The notes under the pieces: model-generated
What the model was told of the DNA's origin: nothing
What the model saw: only the letters and a program-made list of their open reading frames with translations
Database searches by the model: none
NCBI GenBank assembly: GCA_019638705.1
Contig: JAHBTI010000017.1
Coordinates: 1 to 64,000 of the forward strand
Source of the DNA: Bacteroidota bacterium
GTDB taxonomy: Bacteria > Bacteroidota > Bacteroidia > B-17B0 > Aurantibacillaceae
Reading direction: 5' to 3'
DNA: 64,000 bases
Shown: piece by piece, positions 1 to 8,838 of the stretch
Position numbering within the stretch: position 1 is the first letter of the stretch
How the letters are laid out: each line of letters begins with the position of its first letter
Made by a program: the position numbers and the translations under genes

Positions 1-1
1 A

Positions 2-61
2 TTTAAAGCTCCTGACGGCAGCGGATTTAACCAAACCGGCAGCTTTACATTAGTGAGGTAA
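2..61 (+). CDS. C-terminal end of an upstream gene (partial)
   Basis: The first bases stay open in frame 2 for 19 codons and end at TAA (59-61). The last residues read GSGFNQTGSFTLVR. The frame is followed closely by a strong terminator, which fits the end of a gene entering from the left. The family cannot be told from this short tail. Confidence 0.5.
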   Translation, partial: FKAPDGSGFNQTGSFTLVR

Positions 62-72
62 TAGTGAGGTAA
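51..72 (+). repeat. 11-bp tandem duplication over a stop codon
   Basis: TAGTGAGGTAA occurs twice back to back (51-61 and 62-72) and covers the stop of the partial upstream frame. It is probably a small replication-slippage duplication. Confidence 0.7.
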
Positions 73-100
73 TGACTTAACTTTAAAAATTTTTGGAAAG

Positions 101-135
101 AAAGCCGTTTCATAGATAGTGAAACGGCTTTTTTT
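101..135 (+). terminator. Rho-independent terminator
   Basis: A perfect 12-bp stem (AAAGCCGTTTCA pairing with TGAAACGGCTTT) with a 7-nt loop is followed by a T run. It separates the gene entering from the left from thiL. Confidence 0.9.
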
Positions 136-147
136 GGTTAAGATACT

Positions 148-155
148 TACCTTTG
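148..155 (+). promoter_or_regulatory. Bacteroidota -7 element for thiL
   Basis: TACCTTTG matches the TAnnTTTG -7 consensus and lies 8 bp before the thiL ATG. The -33 element is not clear because the terminator occupies that position. Confidence 0.55.
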
Positions 156-162
156 CGCCCTC

Positions 163-1206
163 ATGGATTTTGACAACACAGTACGCACCGAACTATCAGA
201 CCTGGGAGAGTTTGGTTTAATTAAACATCTCACACAACACATTGACTTAAATCAATCATCAACCATTAAAGGCGTTGGCGATGATGCTGCCGTTATTGAC
301 AACACAAATTTACAAACCGTTATCACAACCGATATGCTGGTTGAAGGCGTTCATTTTGATTTAAGTTATGTGCCTCTGAAACATTTGGGTTACAAGAGTG
401 TGATTGTAAACCTCAGCGACATTTATGCGATGAATGCCGAACCGCGCCAAATCGTTGTATCCATAGCCATTTCAAGCCGCTTTGGTTTGGAAGCAGTTGA
501 AGAATTGTATGCAGGTATGTTACTTGCCTGTTCAAAATACAACGTTGATTTGGTGGGTGGCGATACGACTTCAAGCCTTAGCGGACTGGTAATAAACATT
601 ACTGCCGTTGGCGCAGCAAAAACAGAAGAGTTGGTTTTTCGCAACGGGGCAAAAGAGAAAAACCTGCTTTGCGTGAGTGGCGATTTGGGCGGTGCTTATA
701 TGGGTTTGCAAATTTTAGAACGCGAAAAAGCCGTGTTTAAAGAAAACCCAAACCTGCAACCTGACCTTTCAGGCAAAGATTATATTTTGGAACGCCAGCT
801 GAAACCCGAAGCAAGAAAAGATGTTATTGAATTGCTGAAAAGCCTGAACGTAAAACCAACGGCAATGATTGACGTGAGTGACGGTTTGTCTTCTGAAATT
901 TTACATATATGTTCACAATCCAATGTAGGTGTGGAATTGTACGAAGAAAAAATTCCAATTGACCCGCAAACCTTTGATACCGCCCGTGAATTTAATTTAG
1001 ACCCAACGCTTTGTGCCCTAAGCGGCGGCGAAGATTACGAACTGCTGTTTACCATTGACATGAGCGATTACGAAAAAATAAAACATTCTATGGAAATCAG
1101 CGTTATCGGGCATATTACCAACCACGAAAAAGCTTGCCTTATGGTTGCCAAAGACGGAAGCGTTCACGCATTAAAAGCGCAGGGGTGGAATGTTTTTGAC
1201 AGGTAA
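163..1206 (+). CDS. thiL: thiamine-monophosphate kinase
   Basis: ThiL phosphorylates thiamine monophosphate with ATP to give thiamine diphosphate, the last step of cofactor synthesis, in the cytosol. The 347-aa length is normal. The N-terminal AIR-synthase-like half carries GVGDDAAVID near residue 37 and VGGDTTSS near 131, the acidic Mg-ATP and substrate motifs. The C-terminal half has SGGEDYELLF near 287. The ATG follows a TAnnTTTG box by a few bases, so the leader is very short. The gene stands alone between a terminator and the TonB receptor; no other thi gene is in the window. Confidence 0.95.
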   Translation: MDFDNTVRTELSDLGEFGLIKHLTQHIDLNQSSTIKGVGDDAAVIDNTNLQTVITTDMLVEGVHFDLSYVPLKHLGYKSVIVNLSDIYAMNAEPRQIVVSIAISSRFGLEAVEELYAGMLLACSKYNVDLVGGDTTSSLSGLVINITAVGAAKTEELVFRNGAKEKNLLCVSGDLGGAYMGLQILEREKAVFKENPNLQPDLSGKDYILERQLKPEARKDVIELLKSLNVKPTAMIDVSDGLSSEILHICSQSNVGVELYEEKIPIDPQTFDTAREFNLDPTLCALSGGEDYELLFTIDMSDYEKIKHSMEISVIGHITNHEKACLMVAKDGSVHALKAQGWNVFDR

Positions 1207-1224
1207 ACATTCTCTTTAATTTTT

Positions 1225-1232
1225 TACATTTG
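1225..1232 (+). promoter_or_regulatory. -7 element for the TonB receptor gene
   Basis: TACATTTG fits TAnnTTTG and lies 13 bp before the ATG at 1246. No convincing -33 box is seen at the usual distance. Confidence 0.5.
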
Positions 1233-1245
1233 CCGCGCCTCTTTT

Positions 1246-3609
1246 ATGAAACGTAGTTGTACTTTTTTCCTCATTCTTTTTTTAGCAGTCTCTTTTCGGG
1301 GTTTTGCGCAAAACACGGGCAGCGTTAAAGGTTTTGTTTATGACAAAGCCAACGGTGAACCTGTGCCTTTTTGCAACGTGTTTCTTCAAAGTACTGTTAT
1401 TGGCGCAAATACCGATTTAAACGGCTTTTTCAGCATTACGCGCATTCCGCCGGGCGATTATATTTTGTTGGTTACAAGTTTTGATTACGATACCATTCGC
1501 GAAACTGTTTCCATTAAAGCAGGCGATGTGCTGAACAAAAAATTCTTTGCCAACAAAGGCGGCGTTATTTTGCAGGAAGTGGAAGTAAGCACCACCGCTG
1601 CACAAAAATTAGAACAAACGCAGGTTTCGGTAAACCGCATTGACCCAACTGTAATTAATAAACTGCCGAGTGTTGGCGAACCCGATTTGGCACAATACCT
1701 GCAAGTGTTGCCGGGTGTGGTTTCTACGGGCGACCAAGGCGGACAATTGTACATTCGGGGTGGTTTGCCCGTGCAAAACAAAGTGTTGTTAGACGGTTTG
1801 ATTGTGTATAATCCTTTTCACTCCATTGGTTTATTTTCGGTGTTTGACAATGACATTATGAAAAACGCCGATGTTTACAGTGCCGGATTTGGTGCGGAAT
1901 ACGGCGGAAGAACATCGTCCATTATGGACATTACCACCCGAGACGGGAACAAAAAACATACGGCAGGAAAAGTAGCACTCTCTACGTTCGGTGCAAAAGC
2001 CATGCTGGAAGGACCGCTTAAAAAACTGAAAGAAGACGGTAACACAAGTGCCTCTTATGTTTTTTCGGCTAAACATTCGTATTTGCCGACCACATCGAAA
2101 CTGCTGTATCCTTATGCCGATAACGGCAGCGGAAACGGATTACCGTTCTATTTCACCGATTTGTACGGAAAAGTTTCCATCAATTCCACAGGCGGAAGCA
2201 AGTTCAGCGTATTCGGTTTCAACTTTAACGACAAAGTAGATTTCAGCAGCATTGCTACATACTCGTGGACAAACATGGGTATCGGCACAAATTTTGTATT
2301 AGTGCCGGCGGCAAATAATTTATTGATTGAAGGTGTATTTGCGTACTCAAAGTATAAAATTAATTTCACCAATCCTTTGCTTAGGACAGACTCTAAAACA
2401 AGCGGTGTGAGCGGTGTAAACACGGGTTTTAATTTTGTGAAATTCATTGGCAAGCAAGAGTTGCGTTTTGGTTTTGAGGGCGTAATTACCAACACAGACT
2501 ACAACATCAGCAATCCGCTTGGTGCAAACATTAGTTTAAACCGTTCAACTATTGATGTGGCAGGTTTTTTGAAATATAAATTTGCCGATAAAAAATCGCG
2601 GGTGGTGTTTGAACCGAGTTTCCGCACGCAGTATTACGCCACGTTAGGCGTGTTTTCGCCCGAACCGCGTGCAGCATTAAAAATAAATGTTACTAAAAAA
2701 ATCCGTTTTAAAGGTGCTGCAGGTTTATACAGCCAAACCCTGATGAGTGCAAACAGCGACAGAGACATTGTGAATTTGTTTTACGGATTTATTAACGCGC
2801 CCGAAAGCCAAAACATTTCGGCAAGTTACCTTGACCGAAACAGAAATTCACAAAACGTAAATTCTTCGGTTCAAAAAGCGCGCCATGCTGTGGCAGGTTT
2901 TGAATTTGATTTATTTAAATACTTTGAACTGAACGTGGAGGCTTACGAAAAGTTTTTTAATACAATCATTAATATCAACCGTGATAAAATTTATGACGAC
3001 AACGACTTAAACGCATCGCGACCTGATGATGTGAAAAAAACGTTTGTGATTGAACAGGGCAGGGCGCGCGGTTTGGATTTTGCTTTGAAGTTTGAGAAAA
3101 AACGTTTTTACCTGTGGGCGGTTTACTCCATTACTTTTAATAATCGTTGGAGCGGAAACACACAAACAGGGGAAGTTATGAACTATCCGCCAAACTTTGA
3201 CCGCCGACACAACGTAAATTTTGTTGCCTCATACACCTTTGGCAAAAAGAAAAATTTTGAAGTAAACGCACGCTGGAATTACGGCACAGGTTTTCCGTTT
3301 ACGCAAACGCAGGGTTACATTAATCAGTTGAACCCGCAGGGAAACATTAATTACAACTTTGGTACAGGAAACGGAACGCTCAATTACATTCCTGCCGCAC
3401 TCAATCAGGGTCGCTTGCCCGATTACCACCGTTTTGATATTGGCATGAAATACAAATACAATATTGCCGAAAAAAGCACACTTGAAATTAACGCAGGCGC
3501 AACCAACATTTACAACCGTCAGAATATTTTTTATGTTGACCGTTTTACATTTAAGCGCATTAATCAATTGCCGATTATGCCAAATGTGAATGTGAGCATT
3601 ACGTTTTAG
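1246..3609 (+). CDS. TonB-dependent receptor with carboxypeptidase-like regulatory domain
   Basis: This is an outer-membrane TonB-dependent receptor of 787 aa. A Sec signal peptide ends at about residue 21 (SFRGFAQ). It is followed by a carboxypeptidase-regulatory-like beta-sandwich (about 25-105; GSVKGFVYDKANGEPVPFCN), a plug domain (about 120-240; YIRGGLPVQNKVLLDG) and a 22-strand-type barrel ending in the aromatic motif NVNVSITF. No SusD partner lies next to it, so it is not a classical Sus pair. The substrate cannot be read from sequence; siderophore, metal complex or oligosaccharide are all possible. It is likely monocistronic. Confidence 0.92.
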   Translation: MKRSCTFFLILFLAVSFRGFAQNTGSVKGFVYDKANGEPVPFCNVFLQSTVIGANTDLNGFFSITRIPPGDYILLVTSFDYDTIRETVSIKAGDVLNKKFFANKGGVILQEVEVSTTAAQKLEQTQVSVNRIDPTVINKLPSVGEPDLAQYLQVLPGVVSTGDQGGQLYIRGGLPVQNKVLLDGLIVYNPFHSIGLFSVFDNDIMKNADVYSAGFGAEYGGRTSSIMDITTRDGNKKHTAGKVALSTFGAKAMLEGPLKKLKEDGNTSASYVFSAKHSYLPTTSKLLYPYADNGSGNGLPFYFTDLYGKVSINSTGGSKFSVFGFNFNDKVDFSSIATYSWTNMGIGTNFVLVPAANNLLIEGVFAYSKYKINFTNPLLRTDSKTSGVSGVNTGFNFVKFIGKQELRFGFEGVITNTDYNISNPLGANISLNRSTIDVAGFLKYKFADKKSRVVFEPSFRTQYYATLGVFSPEPRAALKINVTKKIRFKGAAGLYSQTLMSANSDRDIVNLFYGFINAPESQNISASYLDRNRNSQNVNSSVQKARHAVAGFEFDLFKYFELNVEAYEKFFNTIININRDKIYDDNDLNASRPDDVKKTFVIEQGRARGLDFALKFEKKRFYLWAVYSITFNNRWSGNTQTGEVMNYPPNFDRRHNVNFVASYTFGKKKNFEVNARWNYGTGFPFTQTQGYINQLNPQGNINYNFGTGNGTLNYIPAALNQGRLPDYHRFDIGMKYKYNIAEKSTLEINAGATNIYNRQNIFYVDRFTFKRINQLPIMPNVNVSITF

Positions 3610-3888
3610 AAACGTTTAACTTTTTCCGAACACAATACCTTTATACTTTATCTTCTTGTGTAAGCAAGCGTTTTATCTTGAATTTAAAGCTGCCTTAATT
3701 TTTTTCTTAAAAAAACAATTCAAAAAAATTAAAATTTCAATTAAGCCGATATTAAACACATGCTTAAAATTCTGAATTATTGTTTTTTACTGAAACAGTT
3801 TTACAGAGTTCAAATGTTAAAAACCAATTTTTTCTTTTCGTTATCCTTTGAATGGTTTACTTTAGCCAAATTCTAAAAAAGGAGGTTT

Positions 3889-3972
3889 ATGGCAATGAAA
3901 ATCAAAAACACCTTGCGTTTTTTTACCGTAACCTGTTTGTTCTGTTTTTTCAAAGAAAATTTGATGACTTAA
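3889..3972 (+). CDS. possible 27-aa hydrophobic peptide
   Basis: ATG at 3889 is preceded by AAAAAAGGAGG at ideal spacing, which is unusually strong for Bacteroidota. The peptide has a basic start and a hydrophobic core (NTLRFFTVTCLFCFF). It resembles a free signal peptide or small membrane peptide. It may instead be the 5' remnant of a lost secreted-protein gene. No known family is recognised. Confidence 0.35.
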   Translation: MAMKIKNTLRFFTVTCLFCFFKENLMT

Positions 3973-4064
3973 TTCTTTTGTTTAGTTTTGGTTTAAACTT
4001 AAAAATAAAATTTGCTTATAGAAAAATAAAATTGAAATAACATATTGGCGTTAGCTGAAAAACT

Positions 4065-4176
4065 TGTAATCAAAAAGTCCAAAAATGAAGTACAACAAAG
4101 AAGTAAGCATAACGCTCCGCGAAGGCGTGAGCGTTGTTCTACTTTGTTGTACGGGATTTGGACTTCCTTGATTACA
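4065..4176. repeat. 112-bp multi-segment inverted repeat
   Basis: Four nested stem segments share one axis. TGTAATCAA (4065-4073) pairs with 4168-4176, AAGTCCAAA (4075-4083) with 4157-4165, GTACAACAAAG (4090-4100) with 4142-4152, and AACGCTC (4111-4117) with 4129-4135. All segments are perfect matches. The RNA would fold into one long hairpin just upstream of the HTH gene. It could be a MITE-like element or a structured leader. Confidence 0.8.
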
Positions 4177-4232
4177 GGTAAGCAATTATGCTCACGCTGA
4201 TTTTTTATATAAACCTTAAAAAAACAAAACAT

Positions 4233-4460
4233 ATGAATACAAACAATTATGAATTTTCAATTTATGAAAAGTTAAGTCCGAGAGAAGTAGAAGTTTTTAA
4301 CCTTATTGTTAGCGGAAAAACCTGCGAGGAAATTGCAGGCATACTTTGCATTAATGTTGAAACGGTGAAAACACACCGCAAAAACATTCGCAACAAAATA
4401 GATGTACACAGCATACGCGAGTTTATGTTGTTTGCAGAGCGGCACAAGTTGCGTAACTGA
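4233..4460 (+). CDS. small LuxR-type helix-turn-helix regulator
   Basis: The 75-aa protein consists almost entirely of a GerE/LuxR DNA-binding domain. LSPREVEVFNLIVSGKTCEE and VETVKTHRKNIRNKI are the typical scaffold and recognition helices. No receiver or sensor domain is attached, so it is a single-domain regulator. I chose the ATG at 4233 because the longer frame from 4188 adds residues outside the fold. It precedes the frameshifted tail-fibre-like gene and T9SS cargo genes on the same strand and may regulate them; that is inference from position. Confidence 0.85.
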   Translation: MNTNNYEFSIYEKLSPREVEVFNLIVSGKTCEEIAGILCINVETVKTHRKNIRNKIDVHSIREFMLFAERHKLRN

Positions 4461-4488
4461 TGTTATCTTAACAAACGGAATTACCCTA

Positions 4489-4520
4489 AAAATACTCCCA
4501 AAACACCCCCACGGGGGTAT
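4489..4520. promoter_or_regulatory. C/G-rich dyad between the HTH gene and the next gene
   Basis: In an AT-rich gap, CCCCCACGGGGG sits inside a larger imperfect dyad (AATACTCCC ... GGGGGTATT). It may be an operator for the adjacent LuxR-type protein or a short terminator, but no T tract follows. Function is inferred only. Confidence 0.4.
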
Positions 4521-4579
4521 TGACTTTGACACATTACGGCAGTAGGTTTACGGCATAAATTTTTAAAACTAAAATCAGT

Positions 4580-4927
4580 ATGACACACATTATTCAAAAA
4601 ATCAGAAACGCCAAAAGCGTATGTAAAAAAATTAAACATTTTGCCCTTGTGTTAATTACAGGCAGTGCATTAAATGCTTCAGCGCAAGAGATTACTCTTT
4701 CTGATACATGCCACACAATTCAAAATACTTTGCATGACGAACCGATAGAGAACATACACCAACTTATATATTATTTAAATACTAATCCTCATACTATATT
4801 AAACTTTGGTTGCGGTAATCAATATTATAATTCAGAAGCCTGTGTTCCCAACTCTAAACCCTGGCATCTTGGCGGTGATTATATTGCACCGCCCGTTATT
4901 ACGTTCACAATGGTGTTAGTGTTGTAG
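4580..4927 (+). CDS. N-terminal part of a frameshifted secreted tail-fibre-like protein
   Basis: This 115-aa frame begins with a basic stretch and hydrophobic signal-like segment ending near ALNASAQ, followed by a short domain ending in KPWHLGGDYIAPP. The last residues (TFTMVLVL) look out of frame. A coherent continuation (VHNGVSVVVDASQLDIGTC) is in the +1 register about 35 bases before the stop and runs into the ORF at 5002. A single missing base between about 4885 and 4910 would restore one protein of about 430 aa. It is either a pseudogene or a sequencing error. Confidence 0.6.
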   Translation: MTHIIQKIRNAKSVCKKIKHFALVLITGSALNASAQEITLSDTCHTIQNTLHDEPIENIHQLIYYLNTNPHTILNFGCGNQYYNSEACVPNSKPWHLGGDYIAPPVITFTMVLVL

Positions 4928-5001
4928 TAGATGCCTCACAATTAGATATAGGTACTTGTAACGAGTACCCTTTTGTACTGAAAGCAAACAATAACCGCTG
5001 T

Positions 5002-5865
5002 GTGTTTGTTACACCGCAGGGTAATATTGGCATAGGTTCGGGTAACGATGCACCCGCCGCGCCTTTGGATATAAGCAGCACGGCTACAAATGCAATTACA
5101 TCTCATTTTAAAATTTATGGAGATGCGGGAGGCAGCGTAGAAGCAACAGACAATTTGAATTTATATCAAAACGGAGAATTTGTTGTTTCGCAAGGTAATA
5201 TAACTTCAAGTTCGCGTGTGTTTGCTACACACAGCACAGGGTTTGATATTTACAACGGTATTGATTTTCATGTGCTGAACACAGCCAACAACGATTACGC
5301 TTTTAAAGTGCAAAGCGGCACAGGCAAAACAATTATTGGCAATCAAGCAAGCACACCCAGTGCACCAAACGCTGCGCAATTAAACGTAAATGTGGCAACT
5401 GCGCAAACAGGCACTCTTAATACACCTGTAAATGCTATTGATGTATATGACCAAACGGGGTTGGGAGTACGCTTTAGGGTAAAATCTGACGGAGCAACAC
5501 AAATTGGCGCAGGAATACCATTAAGCTCAGGCGTGGCAGCCAATGCTCACCTTTCGGTTGACGGTTTGATTTTGGCTAAAGACATTCGTGTTTCAATTTC
5601 TGCCACGCATTGGGCAGATTATGTGTTTGATAAAAATTACAAGCTAATGCCTTTAAGTGATTTGGAAAAATTTGTACATAAAAATAAGCACCTGCCCGAA
5701 GTGCCAAGCGAAAGCGAAGTGAAAGAACAAGGTGTGGATGTAGCAGCAATGAATGCGTTGCTGCTTAAAAAGGTGGAAGAACTCACGCTTTACATGATTG
5801 ATTTAAAAAAAGAAAGCCAAGCTTTGAAAGCAGAGATTGAAAATCTGAAAACGCAAAACAAATAA
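5002..5865 (+). CDS. C-terminal part of the frameshifted tail-fibre-like protein
   Basis: 287 aa from a GTG that is only the first in-frame start. The open frame extends upstream to about 4879 and carries the missing middle of the protein. It has glycine/serine-rich beta repeats (GNIGIGSGNDAPAAPLDIS), then a conserved C-terminal domain (WADYVFDKNYKLMPLSDLEK, HLPEVPSESEV), then a coiled coil (about 250-285). This arrangement is common in Bacteroidota secreted proteins related to phage tail-fibre trimers. The 3' end is 24 bases before the next gene. Confidence 0.6.
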   Translation: MFVTPQGNIGIGSGNDAPAAPLDISSTATNAITSHFKIYGDAGGSVEATDNLNLYQNGEFVVSQGNITSSSRVFATHSTGFDIYNGIDFHVLNTANNDYAFKVQSGTGKTIIGNQASTPSAPNAAQLNVNVATAQTGTLNTPVNAIDVYDQTGLGVRFRVKSDGATQIGAGIPLSSGVAANAHLSVDGLILAKDIRVSISATHWADYVFDKNYKLMPLSDLEKFVHKNKHLPEVPSESEVKEQGVDVAAMNALLLKKVEELTLYMIDLKKESQALKAEIENLKTQNK

Positions 5866-5889
5866 TTGTTTCATTTAATTTTTACTACG

Positions 5890-7386
5890 ATGAAAAATTT
5901 AAAAATTAAAACAATAGCGGTTTTGTTTTGCTGCGTGTTTACTCCTTTCGGAAAAATAATGGCACAAATTATAAATGGTTCAGACTACATTCACCCGGGT
6001 GTTGCAACTTCTTATAATTGTAGTTTTTTACCAACTAATGCCACTTTTGTCGGTTGGTCGTCCAATTGTTCAGGTGTAGCTTTTTCTACTGCCACTAATG
6101 TAACTACGGCGGTTACAATTCCAAAAACAACATCTTGCTGTTCTTTTATACTCTCTGCCACATACAGCACTACTTCAGGAACAAGTCAACTAAACAAAAC
6201 AATAAAGGTCATGCCTTTTTTGTTGGCAAAATATAATTCTGTAACAAGTAATGTTGTCTATCCCGGCGAAATAGCCACGCTAATAGTTACAAGTGCAAAC
6301 AACGGTGGGTGTCCCATGCCAAATTGTCCACCCCTAACTTCACAGGTTACTTGGTATGCTCCTTCATTCGGCACTTATACAAATACCCCTACCATGTGGT
6401 CGCAACAGCTTTATTGTCCAAGCAATAACATAAACACAAATCAAATAACAATTAATAATGTGGATTTTGATAATTGTGGATATGACGGAAGCGTAATGAA
6501 CTCCTATATAGCTTCGTTGGTATTACCAATAAAACTAAGAAACCCTACTCTTAGCGGTCCTGCTTCCATTGGTTGCAGCGGCTCGCCACCAAGCAGCGTT
6601 ACTTATTCGGTTACGCAGGTAACAGGGGCAAACTATTATGTATGGACTTATTCAACCACTCAATTTTCTGCCATTGGTGCGGTTAATGGCTCGTCTATCA
6701 CTTTAGATGCCATTGGGCTTGGCGCGGGTTCTGTATCTGTGCAGGCATTTTATTCGCAAGGCAGCTCTATTTCTTCTGCTGTAGTAAGCCAAAATGTGCA
6801 GGTGTGCTGCATTGGCACAATGGCTTTTTCTGATGTGGTAAACTCGGGTAATTCACCTTACACAAAGCAGGCTGCCACGCAAATAAACACCACCAATACC
6901 ATTACAGGCACAGGCTCAGCCACCATACACGCGGGTAATGAAGTACGTTTAATGGCAGGATTTGAAGCCCACTTAGGCAGCGAAGTGCATATATATAACG
7001 AGGGTTGCTCGGGCGTATTTTCCCGTATGGCATATTCTGACGATGATGAAACCGCAGATGAAAGCGAAGAAATTATTTATCAATATGAAAACGCAAACAT
7101 GGAAAGCAGTTTTGTTACCGAAGAAGTTGTGCCGCGCGAAAAATTTACCATTGCCCCAAACCCTACCAATGGCGATGTTACCGTAAATGTGTTTGACAAA
7201 AACAGCCCCTTGCTTTTTATTACCGTGTATAACACCTTAGGCAGCAAAGTGTATGAAATGCAAACTACCGATAATGGCACACATTATGTTTTTAGTTTAG
7301 CCGATTTGATAAACGGTGTATATGCCGTGAAACTTACCTTTGCCGATTACACGGCAAACAGGCTGCTGATAAAGCAAAACGATTAA
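5890..7386 (+). CDS. T9SS type A sorting-domain protein with 3-coathanger-like segment
   Basis: This secreted protein of about 498 aa starts at ATG 5890, where a signal peptide (IAVLFCCVFTPFGKIMAQ) begins properly; the upstream TTG at 5866 would spoil it. The middle has Cys-containing Ig-like or PKD-like repeats. A segment near residues 335-375 (INTTNTITGTGSATIHAGNE) resembles the 3-coathanger-stack domain of Bacteroidota surface proteins. The last 80 residues form a T9SS type A sorting domain (FTIAPNPTNGDVTV ... GVYAVKLTF), so it should cross the outer membrane by the type IX system and be surface-attached or released. The ligand is unknown. Confidence 0.85.
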   Translation: MKNLKIKTIAVLFCCVFTPFGKIMAQIINGSDYIHPGVATSYNCSFLPTNATFVGWSSNCSGVAFSTATNVTTAVTIPKTTSCCSFILSATYSTTSGTSQLNKTIKVMPFLLAKYNSVTSNVVYPGEIATLIVTSANNGGCPMPNCPPLTSQVTWYAPSFGTYTNTPTMWSQQLYCPSNNINTNQITINNVDFDNCGYDGSVMNSYIASLVLPIKLRNPTLSGPASIGCSGSPPSSVTYSVTQVTGANYYVWTYSTTQFSAIGAVNGSSITLDAIGLGAGSVSVQAFYSQGSSISSAVVSQNVQVCCIGTMAFSDVVNSGNSPYTKQAATQINTTNTITGTGSATIHAGNEVRLMAGFEAHLGSEVHIYNEGCSGVFSRMAYSDDDETADESEEIIYQYENANMESSFVTEEVVPREKFTIAPNPTNGDVTVNVFDKNSPLLFITVYNTLGSKVYEMQTTDNGTHYVFSLADLINGVYAVKLTFADYTANRLLIKQND

Positions 7387-7438
7387 TGAAACTATACAAT
7401 AATTTTTTTCTACTTTTGAAAAACAAAATTTTCCTGCC

Positions 7439-8812
7439 GTGAAAAAAATAATTTATACCCTCGCTTTTATCTCGTTTTCATGTTTTGCATTTTCTCAATG
7501 GAATGAGTTAGGAGGAACAAATTCTTTGTATAATTTGTTTAGCACTCCTATTTCAACTATCGTAACTGTTGGGGGGGTGTATGCTGATGATTTGGGAAAC
7601 ATTTACACAAGTTGTTATTACGACTATCCCGGACCAATGCCGAATTGGGATACAGGTGGGGTTGTAAAATGGAACGGTTCTTCGTGGCAAAGATTAGGAA
7701 AGGGAACGGGAGCTCCAATTGTAACGTACAGTACAAATAATGTGTATGCCGTTGGTGGCTATAACCCCTCAAATCTGAGATATGTTGCTCAGTGGGACGG
7801 AAATCATTCATGGTACGAATTGGGCGGGCAAAATGCTTTAGGTGCAAATGGTAGTATTTTCTCATTGTGTGTGGACAGCACGGGCAATTTATATGCCGCA
7901 GGAAATTTTAAAAACTCATCGGGAAAACCTTATGTGGCAAAATGGAACGGCAGCCAATGGTCGCAATTAGGTGGAAATATTTCCAATTTTTATTTGTATC
8001 CGCAGGATATGGGTCCGTCACCTAAGATTAGTTCTATATGCAGCGATGGGCAAGGCAATATTTACGCTGTTGGTAGTTTCACCAATGCAACAGGTCATTT
8101 TTATGTAGCTAAATGGGACGGTAATGTGTGGAGCGAATTAGGCGGAACAAATTCCTTAAACTCGCCTACTGTTGCCGTGAACGGTATTGTTCCGCTTCAA
8201 TGTGTTACAAGCGATAAATATGGAAATATATATACCGCAGGGCGTTTGGGTTATGTAGCTAAATGGAACGGAACAGTATGGGAAGAATTGACGGGAACAA
8301 ATGGAATACACGGTATTATAAATTCTCTTACCGTAGATAAATATGATAACGTGTATGCACTTAGTTTTAGAGATACTGTTGCTACACACAATATATACAA
8401 ATGGAACGGTAATGATTGGATAGCTCTGCCGAATTTTAATTCTGATGAAAGAGCTGGGTCTATTTGTATTGACACGGCAGGTAATCTTTACACCAGCGTA
8501 ATAGCCATTAACGGCTATGTTGCCAAATACGATAAGGCTTATACAGTAAGTATAGAAGAACATACAAACGAAAAATTGGTAGTGAAAATTTACCCCAACC
8601 ATGCAAGTGAAATTATAAATGTTGAATGTGAAATGTTAAATGAAGAAACAGAAATAAAAATAATTGATGTGCTTGGGAAAACAGTTATTCATCACTCAAC
8701 ATTTAACATTTCTAATTCCATTGATGTAAGCCATTTATCAAACGGCATTTATTTTTTGCAACTAAAAACCGATAAAAGCGTTGGCGTAAAAAAATTTGTA
8801 GTGCAGAGGTAA
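7439..8812 (+). CDS. T9SS type A sorting-domain protein with WNG-type propeller repeats
   Basis: 457 aa with a GTG start directly before a clear signal peptide ([15 protein letters not shown]). At least six repeats of the form YVAKWNG..W..LGG, spaced about 45-60 residues, suggest a beta-propeller. The C-terminal 75 residues are a T9SS type A sorting domain ([17 protein letters not shown] ... GIYFLQLKT). It lies 52 bp after another T9SS cargo gene and may be co-transcribed. It is probably a surface adhesin or binding protein; no catalytic motif is visible. Confidence 0.85.
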   Translation: MKKIIYTLAFISFSCFAFSQWNELGGTNSLYNLFSTPISTIVTVGGVYADDLGNIYTSCYYDYPGPMPNWDTGGVVKWNGSSWQRLGKGTGAPIVTYSTNNVYAVGGYNPSNLRYVAQWDGNHSWYELGGQNALGANGSIFSLCVDSTGNLYAAGNFKNSSGKPYVAKWNGSQWSQLGGNISNFYLYPQDMGPSPKISSICSDGQGNIYAVGSFTNATGHFYVAKWDGNVWSELGGTNSLNSPTVAVNGIVPLQCVTSDKYGNIYTAGRLGYVAKWNGTVWEELTGTNGIHGIINSLTVDKYDNVYALSFRDTVATHNIYKWNGNDWIALPNFNSDERAGSICIDTAGNLYTSVIAINGYVAKYDKAYTVSIEEHTNEKLVVKIYPNHASEIINVECEMLNEETEIKIIDVLGKTVIHHSTFNISNSIDVSHLSNGIYFLQLKTDKSVGVKKFVVQR

Positions 8813-8838
8813 GAAATTACACCGTAACTTCGCGCCCG

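Larger units (their letters stand above)
3610..4232. other. AT-rich intergenic region
   Basis: This 620-bp gap holds no long convincing gene. It contains a 27-codon ORF with a strong Shine-Dalgarno (3889-3972) and a long four-part inverted repeat (4065-4176). The remainder is very AT-rich and featureless. A 62-codon open frame at 3852-4040 is low-complexity and not supported. Confidence 0.6.

Noticed and set aside
3852-4040. 62-codon ORF before the HTH gene
   Set aside because: Low-complexity AT-rich sequence with no start signal. The strong Shine-Dalgarno at 3879-3885 serves a different frame.
4065-4176. tRNA or other standard RNA gene
   Set aside because: The fold is one long hairpin without cloverleaf arms or a CCA end. 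I saw no convincing tRNA elsewhere in the window either, although a covariance search was not possible.
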